A stretch of DNA of 64,000 bases. Origin: Methylobacterium sp. AMS5. Its GTDB lineage: Bacteria > Pseudomonadota > Alphaproteobacteria > Rhizobiales > Beijerinckiaceae. Shown piece after piece: positions 26,352-36,200 of this stretch. The notes under the pieces are model-generated. The model saw nothing but the letters and a program-made list of their open reading frames with translations, ran no database searches and was not told where the DNA came from. Position 1 is the stretch's first letter; every line of letters starts with the position of its first letter. A program made the position numbers and the translations under genes. Location: assembly GCF_001542815.1 (NCBI RefSeq), contig NZ_CP006992.1:1927501-1991500 (forward strand). The letters are read 5' to 3'.

Positions 26352-28292
26352 ATGTCGCCCTCCACTCTCCCTTCACAGTCCGACCGTGCCGCGCTCCAGC
26401 GCGCGCATATCGCGTTGCTCCATCCCCAGGGCTCGCGCGGTCAGGTCTGCACGGCTCGCGCCGCACGCGACGGGCACGGATGGGACGAGGGCCTCGTCGC
26501 CCCGAGCTCAAAGGCGATCTCCGAGCAGCTCGCCGCCGCCGATGTCGAGTACGCCGGCCAGCTGCGCTTCACCGGGCGCCGGCACTCGGCATGCGTCACC
26601 GGGATAGGCAGCGGCTACCTCGACCTCGACTTCTACAAGCCGAACCTCCCCTACGCCGACGCCACGGCCGAAGAGGTCGCCTCGATCCTCATCGGCGCCT
26701 TCGAGGCCGCCGGCGTCCCGTGCCCGTCCTTCGTGCAGGACAGCGGCCAGGGCGCCTACACGATCTGGGCCTTCACACAGAGCATGGACGGCCAAGCCCT
26801 GCCGCGCTGGCAAGCCGCCATGAAGGGCCTGCGCGGTCCCGTGCTCGATGCGGACGGCAACCTGCCCAAGCGCCGCGGCGCCATCGACCCCAAGCTCGCG
26901 GCCTTCGAGACCCGCATGCTGCCCCTGTGGCGCGTCCTGCGCGACCTCGGGCTCGACCGCGGCGCCATCGACCCCGCCCGCGTGCTCCGCGTCATGGGTG
27001 CCCTGAACCCGAAGACCGGCCGGATGTCATGCCTCGCGTGGCCGTCCTCGATCCAAGACATCGAGCGCATCGACTTCGACGCCTGGTGCGACGCCTTGGT
27101 GCCCTACACCCGCGCCGAGCTCCGGCAGCTGCGGGCCGAGCGCGAGGTGTGGAAGTCGGCGAACCCCGATTACGTAAAGGTCGAGCGTCGCCCCCGGCGC
27201 CTGAGCGGCTCCAAGTGGGCGCTTGTCCTCGGGGACCTGATGCGCCTGCTCGACCACCGTGGCGCCAACTGGTTCAAGGCCAACCGCAAGCGCGATTGGT
27301 GGTGCCTCATCTCGGCAACCGCGATCTCGATGACCTCCGGCGGCACCGCAGAGGAATGGGCCGAGCGCCTCGCGCCAATGATCGGCCTGCCCATCGGCGA
27401 GGTCACCGCGTCCCTCTCGGGCGTCGAGCGCGGCATGCAGGCCCACCAAGCCGGCGAGCGCCGGGAATGGAACGGCGCCGAGAGACCCTCCTTCTACGAC
27501 TTCTCCTACGCCACGATCATAGACCGCATGTCGATCTCGGCCGACGAGGCTGTCGAGGCAGGCCTGCGGGTTCTCGTCCCGGGCGGCGCAACGCCCCTGA
27601 CGGCAGCCGAGCGCCAGAGGGCCAGCCGGACCGCCCGCGCGGTCGTCCGCGCCCCTCGGGACGTCCAGGCCGAGGAGCGCATGGACTGGGGAGCCTACGC
27701 TCTGATGATGCGCCGCGACGGTGCAACCTACTCCGACCTCGTCGAGGCGTTCGGAAAGTCCGAGGACACCATCCGCCGCGCGATCCGCGAGGCCGAGGCC
27801 GCCCTGTCCGAGCCGGCTCTCGCCCCTGTCGTCGTCCCGTCCTTGTCCGAGCCGGTCCAGACACCCGACGATACGTCACATCATATAGTGGTCGTAGACC
27901 CGAGCGAGCCCGCCGCCCCGGCTGACGAGGTCCCGGTCAAGGTCCGCTTCACCCCGTTCTACGCCGAATACCGGACATCGACGGCGGCGTGGGCCGAGGT
28001 CCGGGAGAGGATCGGACGGGACGAGCACGGACGGGACAGGTGGCGGATCGAGCACCGGTGGGACCTGCCGCTGATGCCGGTCGCTGCCGCCCAGATGCCG
28101 CACGTCGGGCCCCGCAGAACGGCCGACGACGCCTTCTGCCTGGCCGTGATGGGGCAGGTCGCCCGCGCCGCGGCAACCGACCGTCGCGCCCTCCGCAGGG
28201 GCTCAGCGAGGCTCTCCGCCCGTCCCCTGGCTCTCGCCCCGCTCGATGCCGAAGCCGATGTTCGCCGCTACCGAGAGGCGTCCGGGCGCTGA
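26352..28292 (+). CDS. AEP primase-like replication protein
   Basis: A 646-aa protein whose N-terminal third resembles archaeo-eukaryotic-type primases (Prim-Pol) of plasmids and satellites. It has a hydrophobic strand with two metal-binding aspartates, D91 and D93 in YLDLDFYK, then a QDSGQGAYTIWAF segment and the downstream MGALNPKTGRM motif typical of these enzymes. A C-terminal region contains a helix-turn-helix (TYSDLVEAFGKSEDTIRRAI). No Walker A or helicase domain is found. It probably starts replication of the excised element. ATG 26352 is the first good start. A terminator follows 86 bp behind it. Confidence 0.7.
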   Translation: MSPSTLPSQSDRAALQRAHIALLHPQGSRGQVCTARAARDGHGWDEGLVAPSSKAISEQLAAADVEYAGQLRFTGRRHSACVTGIGSGYLDLDFYKPNLPYADATAEEVASILIGAFEAAGVPCPSFVQDSGQGAYTIWAFTQSMDGQALPRWQAAMKGLRGPVLDADGNLPKRRGAIDPKLAAFETRMLPLWRVLRDLGLDRGAIDPARVLRVMGALNPKTGRMSCLAWPSSIQDIERIDFDAWCDALVPYTRAELRQLRAEREVWKSANPDYVKVERRPRRLSGSKWALVLGDLMRLLDHRGANWFKANRKRDWWCLISATAISMTSGGTAEEWAERLAPMIGLPIGEVTASLSGVERGMQAHQAGERREWNGAERPSFYDFSYATIIDRMSISADEAVEAGLRVLVPGGATPLTAAERQRASRTARAVVRAPRDVQAEERMDWGAYALMMRRDGATYSDLVEAFGKSEDTIRRAIREAEAALSEPALAPVVVPSLSEPVQTPDDTSHHIVVVDPSEPAAPADEVPVKVRFTPFYAEYRTSTAAWAEVRERIGRDEHGRDRWRIEHRWDLPLMPVAAAQMPHVGPRRTADDAFCLAVMGQVARAAATDRRALRRGSARLSARPLALAPLDAEADVRRYREASGR

Positions 28293-28377
28293 GGTTTCGT
28301 GCCACCAGCCCTTGTGGCAGGCAGGGGCGCGCGGTACATTCCTTGGGCCTTCAGCGGCGGGATGCAGCACATCTCTG

Positions 28378-28410
28378 AAGCCCGTCCCGGGATCCGGGGC
28401 GGGCTTCTTC
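28378..28410 (+). terminator. Rho-independent terminator behind the replication gene
   Basis: A 13-bp GC-rich stem (AAGCCCGTCCCGG with CCGGGGCGGGCTT, one G-T pair) has a 3-base loop, then CTTC. It is the strongest hairpin in the island. Confidence 0.85.
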
Positions 28411-28465
28411 ATGTCTCGGAAGCGTGACGTGGAAGCGGTGACGGGGCCTGCCTTACGGTCCCCCC

Positions 28466-28651
28466 ATGACCCTCCCCATCAACGTAGTCAGCTCTGTATG
28501 CGATCAAGTCGCGGCCTGGCAGGAAGCCTTCCTCGGCGAGGCGAACCTCGACCGCTTCCGCCGGGCCGCCGCACTCTATGCAGAAAACGGTCGTTTTCTG
28601 ATATTGGCTTTGTTCACTATCAGCTGCCGGTGCTTGATACATTTGCGGTAG
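28466..28651 (+). pseudogene. Island gene cut off by cargo DNA
   Basis: A frame starting MTLPINVVSSVCDQVAAWQE has good high-GC codon usage for about 40 residues (through FRRAAALYAENG). Its composition then switches abruptly to AT-rich DNA, and it ends in unrelated codons (FLILALFTISC). I read it as an island backbone gene truncated when the AT-rich cargo joined at about 28600. It is unrecognised. Confidence 0.4.
28581..28600. repeat. 20-bp palindrome at the cargo boundary
   Basis: CAGAAAACGGTCGTTTTCTG is a 9-bp inverted repeat with a 2-base centre, exactly where base composition changes. It could be a recombination or insertion site, or the scar of a lost element. I did not see a second copy at the far end of the cargo. 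Confidence 0.5.
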
Positions 28652-30059
28652 GCGCAGATGGCTGGCGTTGAGCTTTAATCCAATCCAGCAATGCGTCTGT
28701 TTCATCAGCCGTTTGCCCAGCCTTAACGTACGCGTCGACCTGATGCGCAAATTCTATCAGTAGACTGCTGGCAACCATCTCAAGTTCTCCCCGGGCCACT
28801 GGTTGATTTTTCTTATAACCCGGTAGATCTGTATGAATTGTCGGCCAGGTTCCATGCACAACGCGGGATCGAGCAGTTGTAACAGCAAGTGTGAACTGCT
28901 CCACCGTAATACCACTGCCTGAAAATACATCGTCTTTGGTAAGTCCAAAAATTGTATCAAACGCTTTGATGATACGGCTTTTACTGCCGCTCATATTCTC
29001 GGCGCGGAAAAGAACCTCAATAGCAGTTTCCAACTTAACTACAGCTACTGTTTCAAGCGTCTCGGCTAGAGCTTCATGGAACCAGTAAGCAGCATTACAC
29101 CAAGCCTCATCAAGATCAGGAACCGCACTTGTCGCTTGCAGATAGTCGGAGAGCCGCTTCCCCATGACATTAAGCGCAGACGAAACTTTATTTGTGATTA
29201 CATCAGCAAATAAGTCAGGATGAATTGTTAGAGCAGGCTGTAAATTGCTATTATTTTCGCTTATTTGCCCATCTCGGTAATATGGATCAACCCGCCAGAA
29301 CACCGGCGCGCGTGCTGTCGCCCTGGAAATATTTCTTATATTTAATCCTGGAGCAGCAATTTGTAAGGCACCCAACGCGATATCAGTGGCCACATCTGCG
29401 GCGGTGATAGACTCATGGATTGCGCGCCCTGATACTTCGACAACCGCTAACCACGGCGCTCTGCGCTCTGTGGCTAACTCTAAAAGTCTTTCAAAGTGGA
29501 AGCCGCCTGGTTTTGGATTTGGATTTTCCTCAGTGGCGGTAGGCCAAAACTCGCTTTGCTGGATACCAAACTGCCCAGTTGGAAAATTACTTACGTGATG
29601 GAAGCAGACTGGTCCGATTTGAAAAGACGGTGCTACATAAGGCGGCAACGCGCACGGCACTACGTGTAATCTGGTTTGATTTAGGTCGGCCAACCACCTG
29701 TCAATTGTTTCACCTAGGCTATCAATGTCAGACTGCTGGATATTAGTGCGGTCAGTATCCCGCCATTTCTGTGCGATCGACGCAGATATAGTCTTTGTCA
29801 GAGTTTCATTGCTGACTTGATGACTGCGCCGATCGCCCTCAGGGCGATAGGTCTTTGCTAAAGCGGCAATGATCGCCATGCCTTCGTTAGAAAATCCGGT
29901 TGCGCTTTCACCAGCAAAGTCAACAAAGCCGTGGTTGATCCCCGCCGCATTCATAACAGTGGACAGGCTTCGATCATTGTGAGGCTCTGAAGACGACAAA
30001 CTGATCGTCTTTAAATCGGCAATAGACTTTCTTACAAGTTCACTTTGCTGTGGGTTCAT
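28620..30059 (-). CDS. HEPN-motif protein, putative defence RNase
   Basis: A 479-aa cytosolic protein in AT-rich DNA unlike the rest of the window. Near the C terminus it has the Rx4-6H signature of HEPN ribonuclease-like domains (R397-S-R-V-V-H402, ARSRVVHGTW), placed in a helix typical of large HEPN proteins that sense phage infection. The N-terminal 250 residues match nothing I know. ATG 30059 has a GGGG-rich stretch 9 bases upstream. It lies downstream of the phosphorothioation operon, separated by an IS3 remnant. A defence role is inferred from motif and location. Confidence 0.7.
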   Translation of the reverse strand: MNPQQSELVRKSIADLKTISLSSSEPHNDRSLSTVMNAAGINHGFVDFAGESATGFSNEGMAIIAALAKTYRPEGDRRSHQVSNETLTKTISASIAQKWRDTDRTNIQQSDIDSLGETIDRWLADLNQTRLHVVPCALPPYVAPSFQIGPVCFHHVSNFPTGQFGIQQSEFWPTATEENPNPKPGGFHFERLLELATERRAPWLAVVEVSGRAIHESITAADVATDIALGALQIAAPGLNIRNISRATARAPVFWRVDPYYRDGQISENNSNLQPALTIHPDLFADVITNKVSSALNVMGKRLSDYLQATSAVPDLDEAWCNAAYWFHEALAETLETVAVVKLETAIEVLFRAENMSGSKSRIIKAFDTIFGLTKDDVFSGSGITVEQFTLAVTTARSRVVHGTWPTIHTDLPGYKKNQPVARGELEMVASSLLIEFAHQVDAYVKAGQTADETDALLDWIKAQRQPSAPTANVSSTGS

Positions 30060-30125
30060 CGCAATATGCCCCTAAATTATTTGCGTTTTTGCAAGCAATT
30101 GACCTTGCCGCCTGTTTGCCCCCAT

Positions 30126-30401
30126 TCATAACCAGCGTCCGTTCTGGTTCTGGTCATGTTTAGACCGGGTTGCAAACGCGTTCGGGGTGAGCCCACCGAG
30201 GCTCGTGTGAGGGCGGCAGGTATTGTAGTCCATCCGCCACGCCTCGATGAGGGTCCGGGCCGCCAGCAGGCTGCAGTTGAGCATATAGCCCTCCCGGTGC
30301 AGAAGGACTAGCGAACGCCGATAGCCGAACCGGCGGCGCTGCGCCGGCCAGACTGAGCAGGCGTACCCGCACAGCCGCATCGTCACCGCGGGTCGAGGCA
30401 T
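30126..30401 (-). pseudogene. IS3-family transposase (OrfB) remnant with internal deletion
   Basis: The short frame joins an N-terminal OrfB piece (RRRFGYRRSLVLLHREGYML) directly to the very C-terminal piece (AWRMDYNTCRPHTSLGGLTP). The whole DDE catalytic core between them is missing. OrfA and both terminal repeats are not recognisable. It is an inactive scar between the HEPN gene and the DGQHR gene. Confidence 0.8.
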
Positions 30402-30449
30402 AGCGGTACTTGTTCGGCTACAGGCCGATCAGCCCGCAGCCGAGCCCTA

Positions 30450-31796
30450 TCAGGCCTCCGCGGGCTCCTCAGCCACTGCAGCCTCAGAGGACACAAGCTC
30501 TGGGATCGATACACGTCGCTCGGTGTGTGGGGTTAGGTTCTTCTGCAGATCCTCCTCACTGATCGGATAGTGGATGCCGCGGACCTCCTTGAACTCCTTA
30601 CGCGCATCCTTGATCGCCTGCTTGCTTGATGCAGCAAGATGGACGTAGATCAGCTTATCCAGCAGCTCGGTATTTTCCTTGGCGCCAACCATCTTGCCAT
30701 TGGCCGGGTTGAACACCGCCAACCAGGGCGCCTGCCCAATCTTCCAGTTCATCTTAGTTAGACGCGCCATGAGCTCATCCCAGTTCAGCACTCCCTGGTT
30801 GGCAATCTGAGAGACCATGCGCACCACGGATTTCTGCACTACGGGGCGCATGAACGGGTTGCCCTCGGCCTCCCTGCCTTTGGGGGCCCGGAGATCGCGC
30901 GCATTGGTGTCGGCTTCGAGGGGCGCGCGCACGTCGCCGGCCGCTTTGATGATGTCATCCAGGCGCTTGGCCAGAATGGTGTAGGAGTTCTCCAGCACCT
31001 CATCGCTCGGTCGCGCATCCTGCTTACGCATGGAACTGTCGAGGTCGAAGCACAGACTGCGCACCAGATCGTAGAGGTTGCCGATGGTGGTGAAGGCCTT
31101 CTTGTCACCCTGAGCTACGTTGCCGGCAGCCAATTTGATATCGCCTTCCTCACCCTGGCGAGTGAACACCTTGATTACTCCATCTCGGGCCAGGAACGGG
31201 TGCTCGGTAATCAGGCGGCGGGTGATGATCGCCGGTCCATCATCTTCGTCCAACACGATGTTTTCGGCGCGGGTAGTCGAATTAGCGTTGCGGTTGATGT
31301 TGGTGAACAGACGCCGGGTGCGGACCTTGCCCTCCTCACTATCGAAATGAGAAACCATAATCACGCACACATCCTCGTGCCCAAGTTCGGGCTTCTGCTT
31401 CAAAGCCTCCTTGATAGCCTTCAGACGGTGCTGACCATCGAGCGCGAAGTAGCTCTGCGTGCCGTCGAACGTGAGCACGCCAAACTGCCGGTCAATGCCG
31501 GTCAGCATGCCATCTGGGTCGTCCATAGCAATCGGCCGGTACTCGGGTGCGCCACCCCAGGCAGCAATAATCAGTGCGCCGAGGAAGCGGTGCTCCGACT
31601 TAAGGAGGTATTCCTTGATGGCGCCGGTCCGCGCGCTGAGACCGCGCTGGATCATGGTGTTCAGCTCGGAGTTGCCGCCAAGCTCGTGCGCAAACTGCAC
31701 CTGCCGCGCCACTTCGGCATACTTCATAATACAAATGTAGTATTCCCAATCTCCGACTTTTGCCTTAAAGGCAGGGATGAACGTTTTGTTAGTCAT
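30450..31796 (-). CDS. DGQHR-domain protein (DndB-like)
   Basis: A 448-aa protein of the DGQHR/DndB family. The signature ALDGQHRLKAIKEAL is at 118-132, and a second conserved part (NINRNANSTTRAENIVLDEDDG) follows about 50 residues on. DndB represses dnd genes and is an ATPase of phosphorothioation systems. DGQ(H)R motifs also occur in phosphorothioate-sensing effectors. Here it is the last gene of the ssp operon, 3 bp behind the GIY-YIG gene. No HNH (DUF1524) nuclease domain is present, so it is not a full SspE. Likely roles are sensor subunit or autoregulator. Confidence 0.88.
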   Translation of the reverse strand: MTNKTFIPAFKAKVGDWEYYICIMKYAEVARQVQFAHELGGNSELNTMIQRGLSARTGAIKEYLLKSEHRFLGALIIAAWGGAPEYRPIAMDDPDGMLTGIDRQFGVLTFDGTQSYFALDGQHRLKAIKEALKQKPELGHEDVCVIMVSHFDSEEGKVRTRRLFTNINRNANSTTRAENIVLDEDDGPAIITRRLITEHPFLARDGVIKVFTRQGEEGDIKLAAGNVAQGDKKAFTTIGNLYDLVRSLCFDLDSSMRKQDARPSDEVLENSYTILAKRLDDIIKAAGDVRAPLEADTNARDLRAPKGREAEGNPFMRPVVQKSVVRMVSQIANQGVLNWDELMARLTKMNWKIGQAPWLAVFNPANGKMVGAKENTELLDKLIYVHLAASSKQAIKDARKEFKEVRGIHYPISEEDLQKNLTPHTERRVSIPELVSSEAAVAEEPAEA

Positions 31797-31799
31797 AAC

Positions 31800-32411
31800 T
31801 TAGTAGCTCCGGAAGGCAGGGTTAGGGGGAAGTAAGCGCACACGCGGGCGTCCAATAGTGTTGAGCGGCGGCGATAGATAACGAATCAACTTCTCTTCGA
31901 GGTATTCGATTTTGGTACGATCTTCGATCGTGCAGTACCAATACTCTAGAGGATATACGCATAAATACCGCCTAAGCAGCTGCGGCCGTCCTTTCGGCGC
32001 CACGTCGCTCCAAAGTTCTTCCAGGTCACCACCAACATACTTGGTGTACTCGCTGCGGTAACGCTCCTTTAGCGTTCGCTCGCTCGTTCGGCTGCCAGCG
32101 CGACCCACGTACAGCACCCAGGAAGGTGCGAACTTGTCGTCCGATGCCAGGCTTAAGCAGAGCTTGGAATGGAACGAAAACATGTAAATGCCAGTCTTGG
32201 ACGGAAGAGACTGGTATAGATCGGGCACGGCCCTCCGGCATTCCCATTTCGTGCCATGGCTTTTCAGCTCAGCGGCAATGACCTGACAGGCTTCTTCATC
32301 CATTTGCCAGGATACAGGAAAGGTGAACTCCAGGCCCACAGCTGGTTGCTCGCGGTATTTCGCAAGAGTACGACGTACGATCTCAGGGCCACTCATTCCA
32401 CAGAGGCTCAT
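31800..32411 (-). CDS. GIY-YIG nuclease in the ssp operon
   Basis: A 203-aa protein with an N-terminal extension of about 70 residues and a complete GIY-YIG nuclease core: GIY 74-76, YVG 101-103, catalytic arginine in ERYRSEY (R117), the metal-binding glutamate E173 in YLEEKLIRYL and the terminal asparagine in PPLN (184). Its ATG overlaps the sspD stop (ATGA at 32408-32411), and only 3 bp separate it from the DGQHR gene. It is therefore expressed with the modification genes and is the best candidate for the DNA-cutting effector. The N-terminal region may contact the partner or modified DNA. Confidence 0.88.
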   Translation of the reverse strand: MSLCGMSGPEIVRRTLAKYREQPAVGLEFTFPVSWQMDEEACQVIAAELKSHGTKWECRRAVPDLYQSLPSKTGIYMFSFHSKLCLSLASDDKFAPSWVLYVGRAGSRTSERTLKERYRSEYTKYVGGDLEELWSDVAPKGRPQLLRRYLCVYPLEYWYCTIEDRTKIEYLEEKLIRYLSPPLNTIGRPRVRLLPPNPAFRSY

Positions 32412-33244
32412 TTATGGCAGGCCAGGCAGACTTTAGCTTGACCGTATAGGTCATCAATGTCCAGCGGCTCAAGCTGAACGCGTAGGGGATTGGGTTGCGC
32501 TCGTGCCTTGAGGCGTGCCAGGCGCCGCTCATGGTCTGCTTTGATTTCGGCAATGCGCTCGGGTTGTGCGAGTTCTTCTAATGACTCGCCCTGGCTCCAG
32601 GTGAACGGAGAGCCGCTTGCCACGGCAGTCTTTTCGTAGCGCTTGGCCTCCTCGAAATCTTCCGGGTGGTGTTCGAGCAGGCGCGTCCATTCGATCTTCT
32701 GCTGGAAGAAGCAGAACGTGCAGCCGCTGCGCGTGCGCCAGGAGTAATATTTCGGGAGGCCAAGGCCTGCCCCCTCAAGCATCTCCAGCACGCCGGCCTT
32801 GTCGATCCCGGCCTCTTTGAATGGGAGGCGAATGGTCAGGTTCTTGTGGGTGGAGCTGTAGCCGTCGCGGTAGTCCTCATCGCCCCGAATGGCGACGTAA
32901 CTGATTATCTTGTTGCCCTCTTCGAGCATCGGCCGAAGCCATCCTTCAAACGGCTTTAGTTTCAGCTGACGGGTGCACCAGCGGGTCTGCGCAGAAGGTA
33001 GGAAGTTGTTGTACTTCTTCAGCCAAAAATCAAAATCCCGGTCCGGATTGAGGCGCAGAATGGGTTTCCCCAAAAAGCCCTCAAGCCTGCCTAGGAACTC
33101 ATAAACCTCAGGCAGCTCCTTGCCGGTATCTGTGAAGAAATAGGTGATATCCAGGTCCGGATGATGCTGGCGCATATAGACGGCCAGCGCTGCGCTGTCC
33201 TTGCCGCCGGACAGCCCGAGAACGTGCTTCAATGTTTCGGTCAT
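32408..33244 (-). CDS. sspD: SspD/DndC-type PP-loop ATP pyrophosphatase (PAPS reductase family)
   Basis: A 278-aa protein with the PP-loop SGGKDSA (12-18), which binds and cleaves ATP to AMP and PPi, and the PAPS-reductase-like segment WCTRQLKLKPFEG. Cysteines C175/C178 (SGCTFC) and C273/C276 (VCLAC) could hold an iron-sulphur cluster, as in DndC. The family activates the DNA backbone for sulphur insertion. It overlaps sspC and the GIY-YIG gene by 4 bases each (ATGA). Only about 280 residues are present, shorter than typical DndC, which fits an SspD-type enzyme. Confidence 0.9.
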   Translation of the reverse strand: MTETLKHVLGLSGGKDSAALAVYMRQHHPDLDITYFFTDTGKELPEVYEFLGRLEGFLGKPILRLNPDRDFDFWLKKYNNFLPSAQTRWCTRQLKLKPFEGWLRPMLEEGNKIISYVAIRGDEDYRDGYSSTHKNLTIRLPFKEAGIDKAGVLEMLEGAGLGLPKYYSWRTRSGCTFCFFQQKIEWTRLLEHHPEDFEEAKRYEKTAVASGSPFTWSQGESLEELAQPERIAEIKADHERRLARLKARAQPNPLRVQLEPLDIDDLYGQAKVCLACHK

Positions 33245-36200
33245 GCGCGTGCGGCCCGTTTCTTCTTGATGGGCTCGACTTTGACCTGCTCGCTGACCAT
33301 GTACTGGCTACTGAGCTCGGCCAGCGCGGCAAGGATCAGGTGGCGCCGTTTGGTGTCGCTTTTGCCGAGGGCTACGGCGACACGATCCACAATCATCTGC
33401 ACCTCGACGCGCTCCACATCGGTGATGTGGAAATCCTCAGCCATCGGGGTCGGCCGACCATCGAGGCCGACAATGACAGCGAGAGCTTGGCGCTTGTCGG
33501 GGCGGCCTTTGACGCGGGCAAAAGCTTCCACGCGCACGAACTTCTGCGCCAGGTCGGTGATTTCCAGAGCAGCCTGGTCCAGATCCACGTCCACCCAGTC
33601 CCGCGGCGGCTTGTTGGCCGCTAGGCTGGCGATGCCTTCCACGTCGGTTTCCTGCCCAGTGAACTGGGTCAGGCGGCTGACGAAGGCGTTGAGTCGGAAG
33701 TCGCCGCCGAGCTGGTGGATGTTTTCGGCCCGCGCTCTGAGCTCGGCCAGCGCATGGGCGGAGGTGTTGTGGACCTGTAGCTCACTGAGCACCAGTTGCC
33801 GCAGCCGGCTCAACATCTCGGCGTAGGCCTGGGTCAGCTCCAGCAGCCCGTCGCGTACGCGGCTGACCACCTGGTCAAGGTCCACATCGCCGTTGGCACC
33901 GACCGCATCTCGGAACAGGGCTGGGATGTCGTCGAAGAGGAACTTGTTCGGGTCCTGGGCGTGCTTGAACAGGTCGCGGATGCGTAAGGCGTTGGCGGAT
34001 AGCCGCGTGGTCCGCTTGGCCCACGGACGCAGCGCGTCGTGAACAGCCACCAGGCCGCGGGCCACGTCGATGGGTTCGAGGTTGACCAGGCGGTTGCCGT
34101 CATCAAGGTCGCGGACCACCTCAGCCAGACCCGACAGGATGCGCCGGGAGAGGCTGGAGAGGTCCATCCAGCGCAGGTGGATGAGTCCGGGATCGATGGT
34201 CAGATAGTCGGCCTCAACATCGGTGAAGCGGGCCTGGAAGATGCCTTCGCGGTAGAACGCAAGCTGGTCGCGGCGCGAGAGCAGGAACGCCACCCCAATG
34301 ATGGGCAGCAGGCCGTCACGCACGCCAAAGGGCTGACCGCGCCAGACCGTATAGATCTCGGCCATAGAGACCGTACGGCGCTGGTTCTCGCGCAGGTAGG
34401 CCACGCCGGCTTCCCATAGTGGGGCTAGGCGCGCCGGATCATGGTCCGGCTCCGGTGCCACAAAGCGCCAGCCCTGCTCTGTTTCCCGGTACAGACTGCT
34501 GCGGGCCAGCAGGCTCTCGAACAGCCCGCCTTCAGCCGGGAACTGCTCGATCCCGAGGCGCGGCTGCCCCTCGTAGCTGACCATGCGCTTGAGCAGCGCT
34601 TTCTGGGCGGCCACCGCGTTGGACGAGGGCTTGATCCGGTTGACCAGCTCGTTCGGCAGCAAGGGCGTATCGGGATAGCGCAGCGTAGCCAGATCGGAGG
34701 CTAGGCTGTTGAGTTCGGCGTAGGAATAGCGGGTCGGCTCCACGCCCTTGCGGCACCATTCGGCGGTATCAAAGGCCCGCTGCAGAGACTGCTCCAGACG
34801 TGTGCGCGCGGCGCCTAGGCGCGCTAGCACCTCGCGGCGGGCCACTTGGTCACCACTCAGCTCCGGCCGCTCCTCCAGGATGCGGTTCATGGCCAGGAAC
34901 TCGCGCGCGAGCTCCGGCACGTTCCATTCCTGGCGCGACAGGCCAATGACCATATCGTAGGTGGCCGCAGCTGCGCGCTCGCGGCAAGCCTTGCGCGCCT
35001 TGGCGGGGGTTTCGCCGCTGATCGGGATTACGAGCAAGAACCGGCCGATGGCACCGTTGGCCGGCGCAGGGGCCTGCACGTGGTGCCCGAGCTCGTTCAA
35101 CGGGACAAGGTCCACGTCAAACCAGCGAAGGCTGCCGGTTTCGTGGTAGTGCCGCTTGGCGACCACCGGCTGCAGGCCTGCCAGGGCGCGCAGCTCCTTG
35201 AAGCTGACCTCTCGGACCGTCTCAAGCGTCTCCGTCAGCGCCTGCTCAATATCGAAGTCGCTGCCGGCGAAGATGGCAAACGCGCCTAGGTGCCGGCGGA
35301 AGATGATGAACGACCACTGGCGTAGCTGCTCCAGCGCAACCGTGAGCTCGGCCTGAGAGCCTTGGGTGACGCAATCCGCTAGCAAGGCGTCTGTCGCGTT
35401 GAGACCGGACCGCTCGCGGAACAGATCGATGAGCGAGATTGTCTTCAGCAGCTGCAGGTGCAGGCCACTGCCGCCGATGGCCTCACAGCGCTCAATGGCC
35501 TCGACCGCCGTTGACCAGCGATGGCCGTCCGGCGAAGCTAGGATAGACGACTCCAGGTTGATACGGAGGTAGTCGAACAGCCGATCTGGGCCGTAGCGGT
35601 CCATATCGCCCGCGTCGCGCAGAAAGTCTTGAAAGCCGTAAGGCTCGGCCGAGTTCAGGAAGCCGAACAGGCTGCGCTGGTTTTGACCGAACCGGCGCCG
35701 GGAGATCGGCCCAAGCAGGGCGGCGACCACCGGGTGCAGCGGCCAGGTGGCATCCAGGGTTTGAGCCAGGTCGCGGGAGGCGCCTGGACGATTGCCGCGG
35801 ATGTGCTCGGCGACCCGGGCCGACAGGGCTTCCGGCTCGACCGGCCAGTGGTCGGTGCTGATGGCACGAGACAGCAGCTCAAGCTGCTCGTCGCCGGCCA
35901 CGTTCACGGGCAGATCGACAAAGCGACCCTGCACCTTGGTCCACTCGTCGCGCAGGTCGCGGGACAGGCGGGACGCGTACTCCTGGAACGCCTGGTGCAG
36001 GATGCCGACGATAATCAGCCGCCGCCCACTGCGGGCCGCGGTCTCAGCGAGCTGCTGGAAGAGGTAGATATCGACCCCTTCCTGGGCCGCCCCTTCAAGG
36101 AACTTGCCCATCTCGTCCAGGAAGATGATGAGGCCGCCGCGGGTTCGCGGCCCCTCTGCCGCCGCGGCGGATACTGCCTCAAGCACCCCGGTTTCCGTCC

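Noticed and set aside
30450-31796. Calling the DGQHR protein a complete SspE restriction enzyme
   Set aside because: SspE needs a C-terminal HNH-type (DUF1524) nuclease domain. The C-terminal part here shows no HNH residues and fits DndB better.
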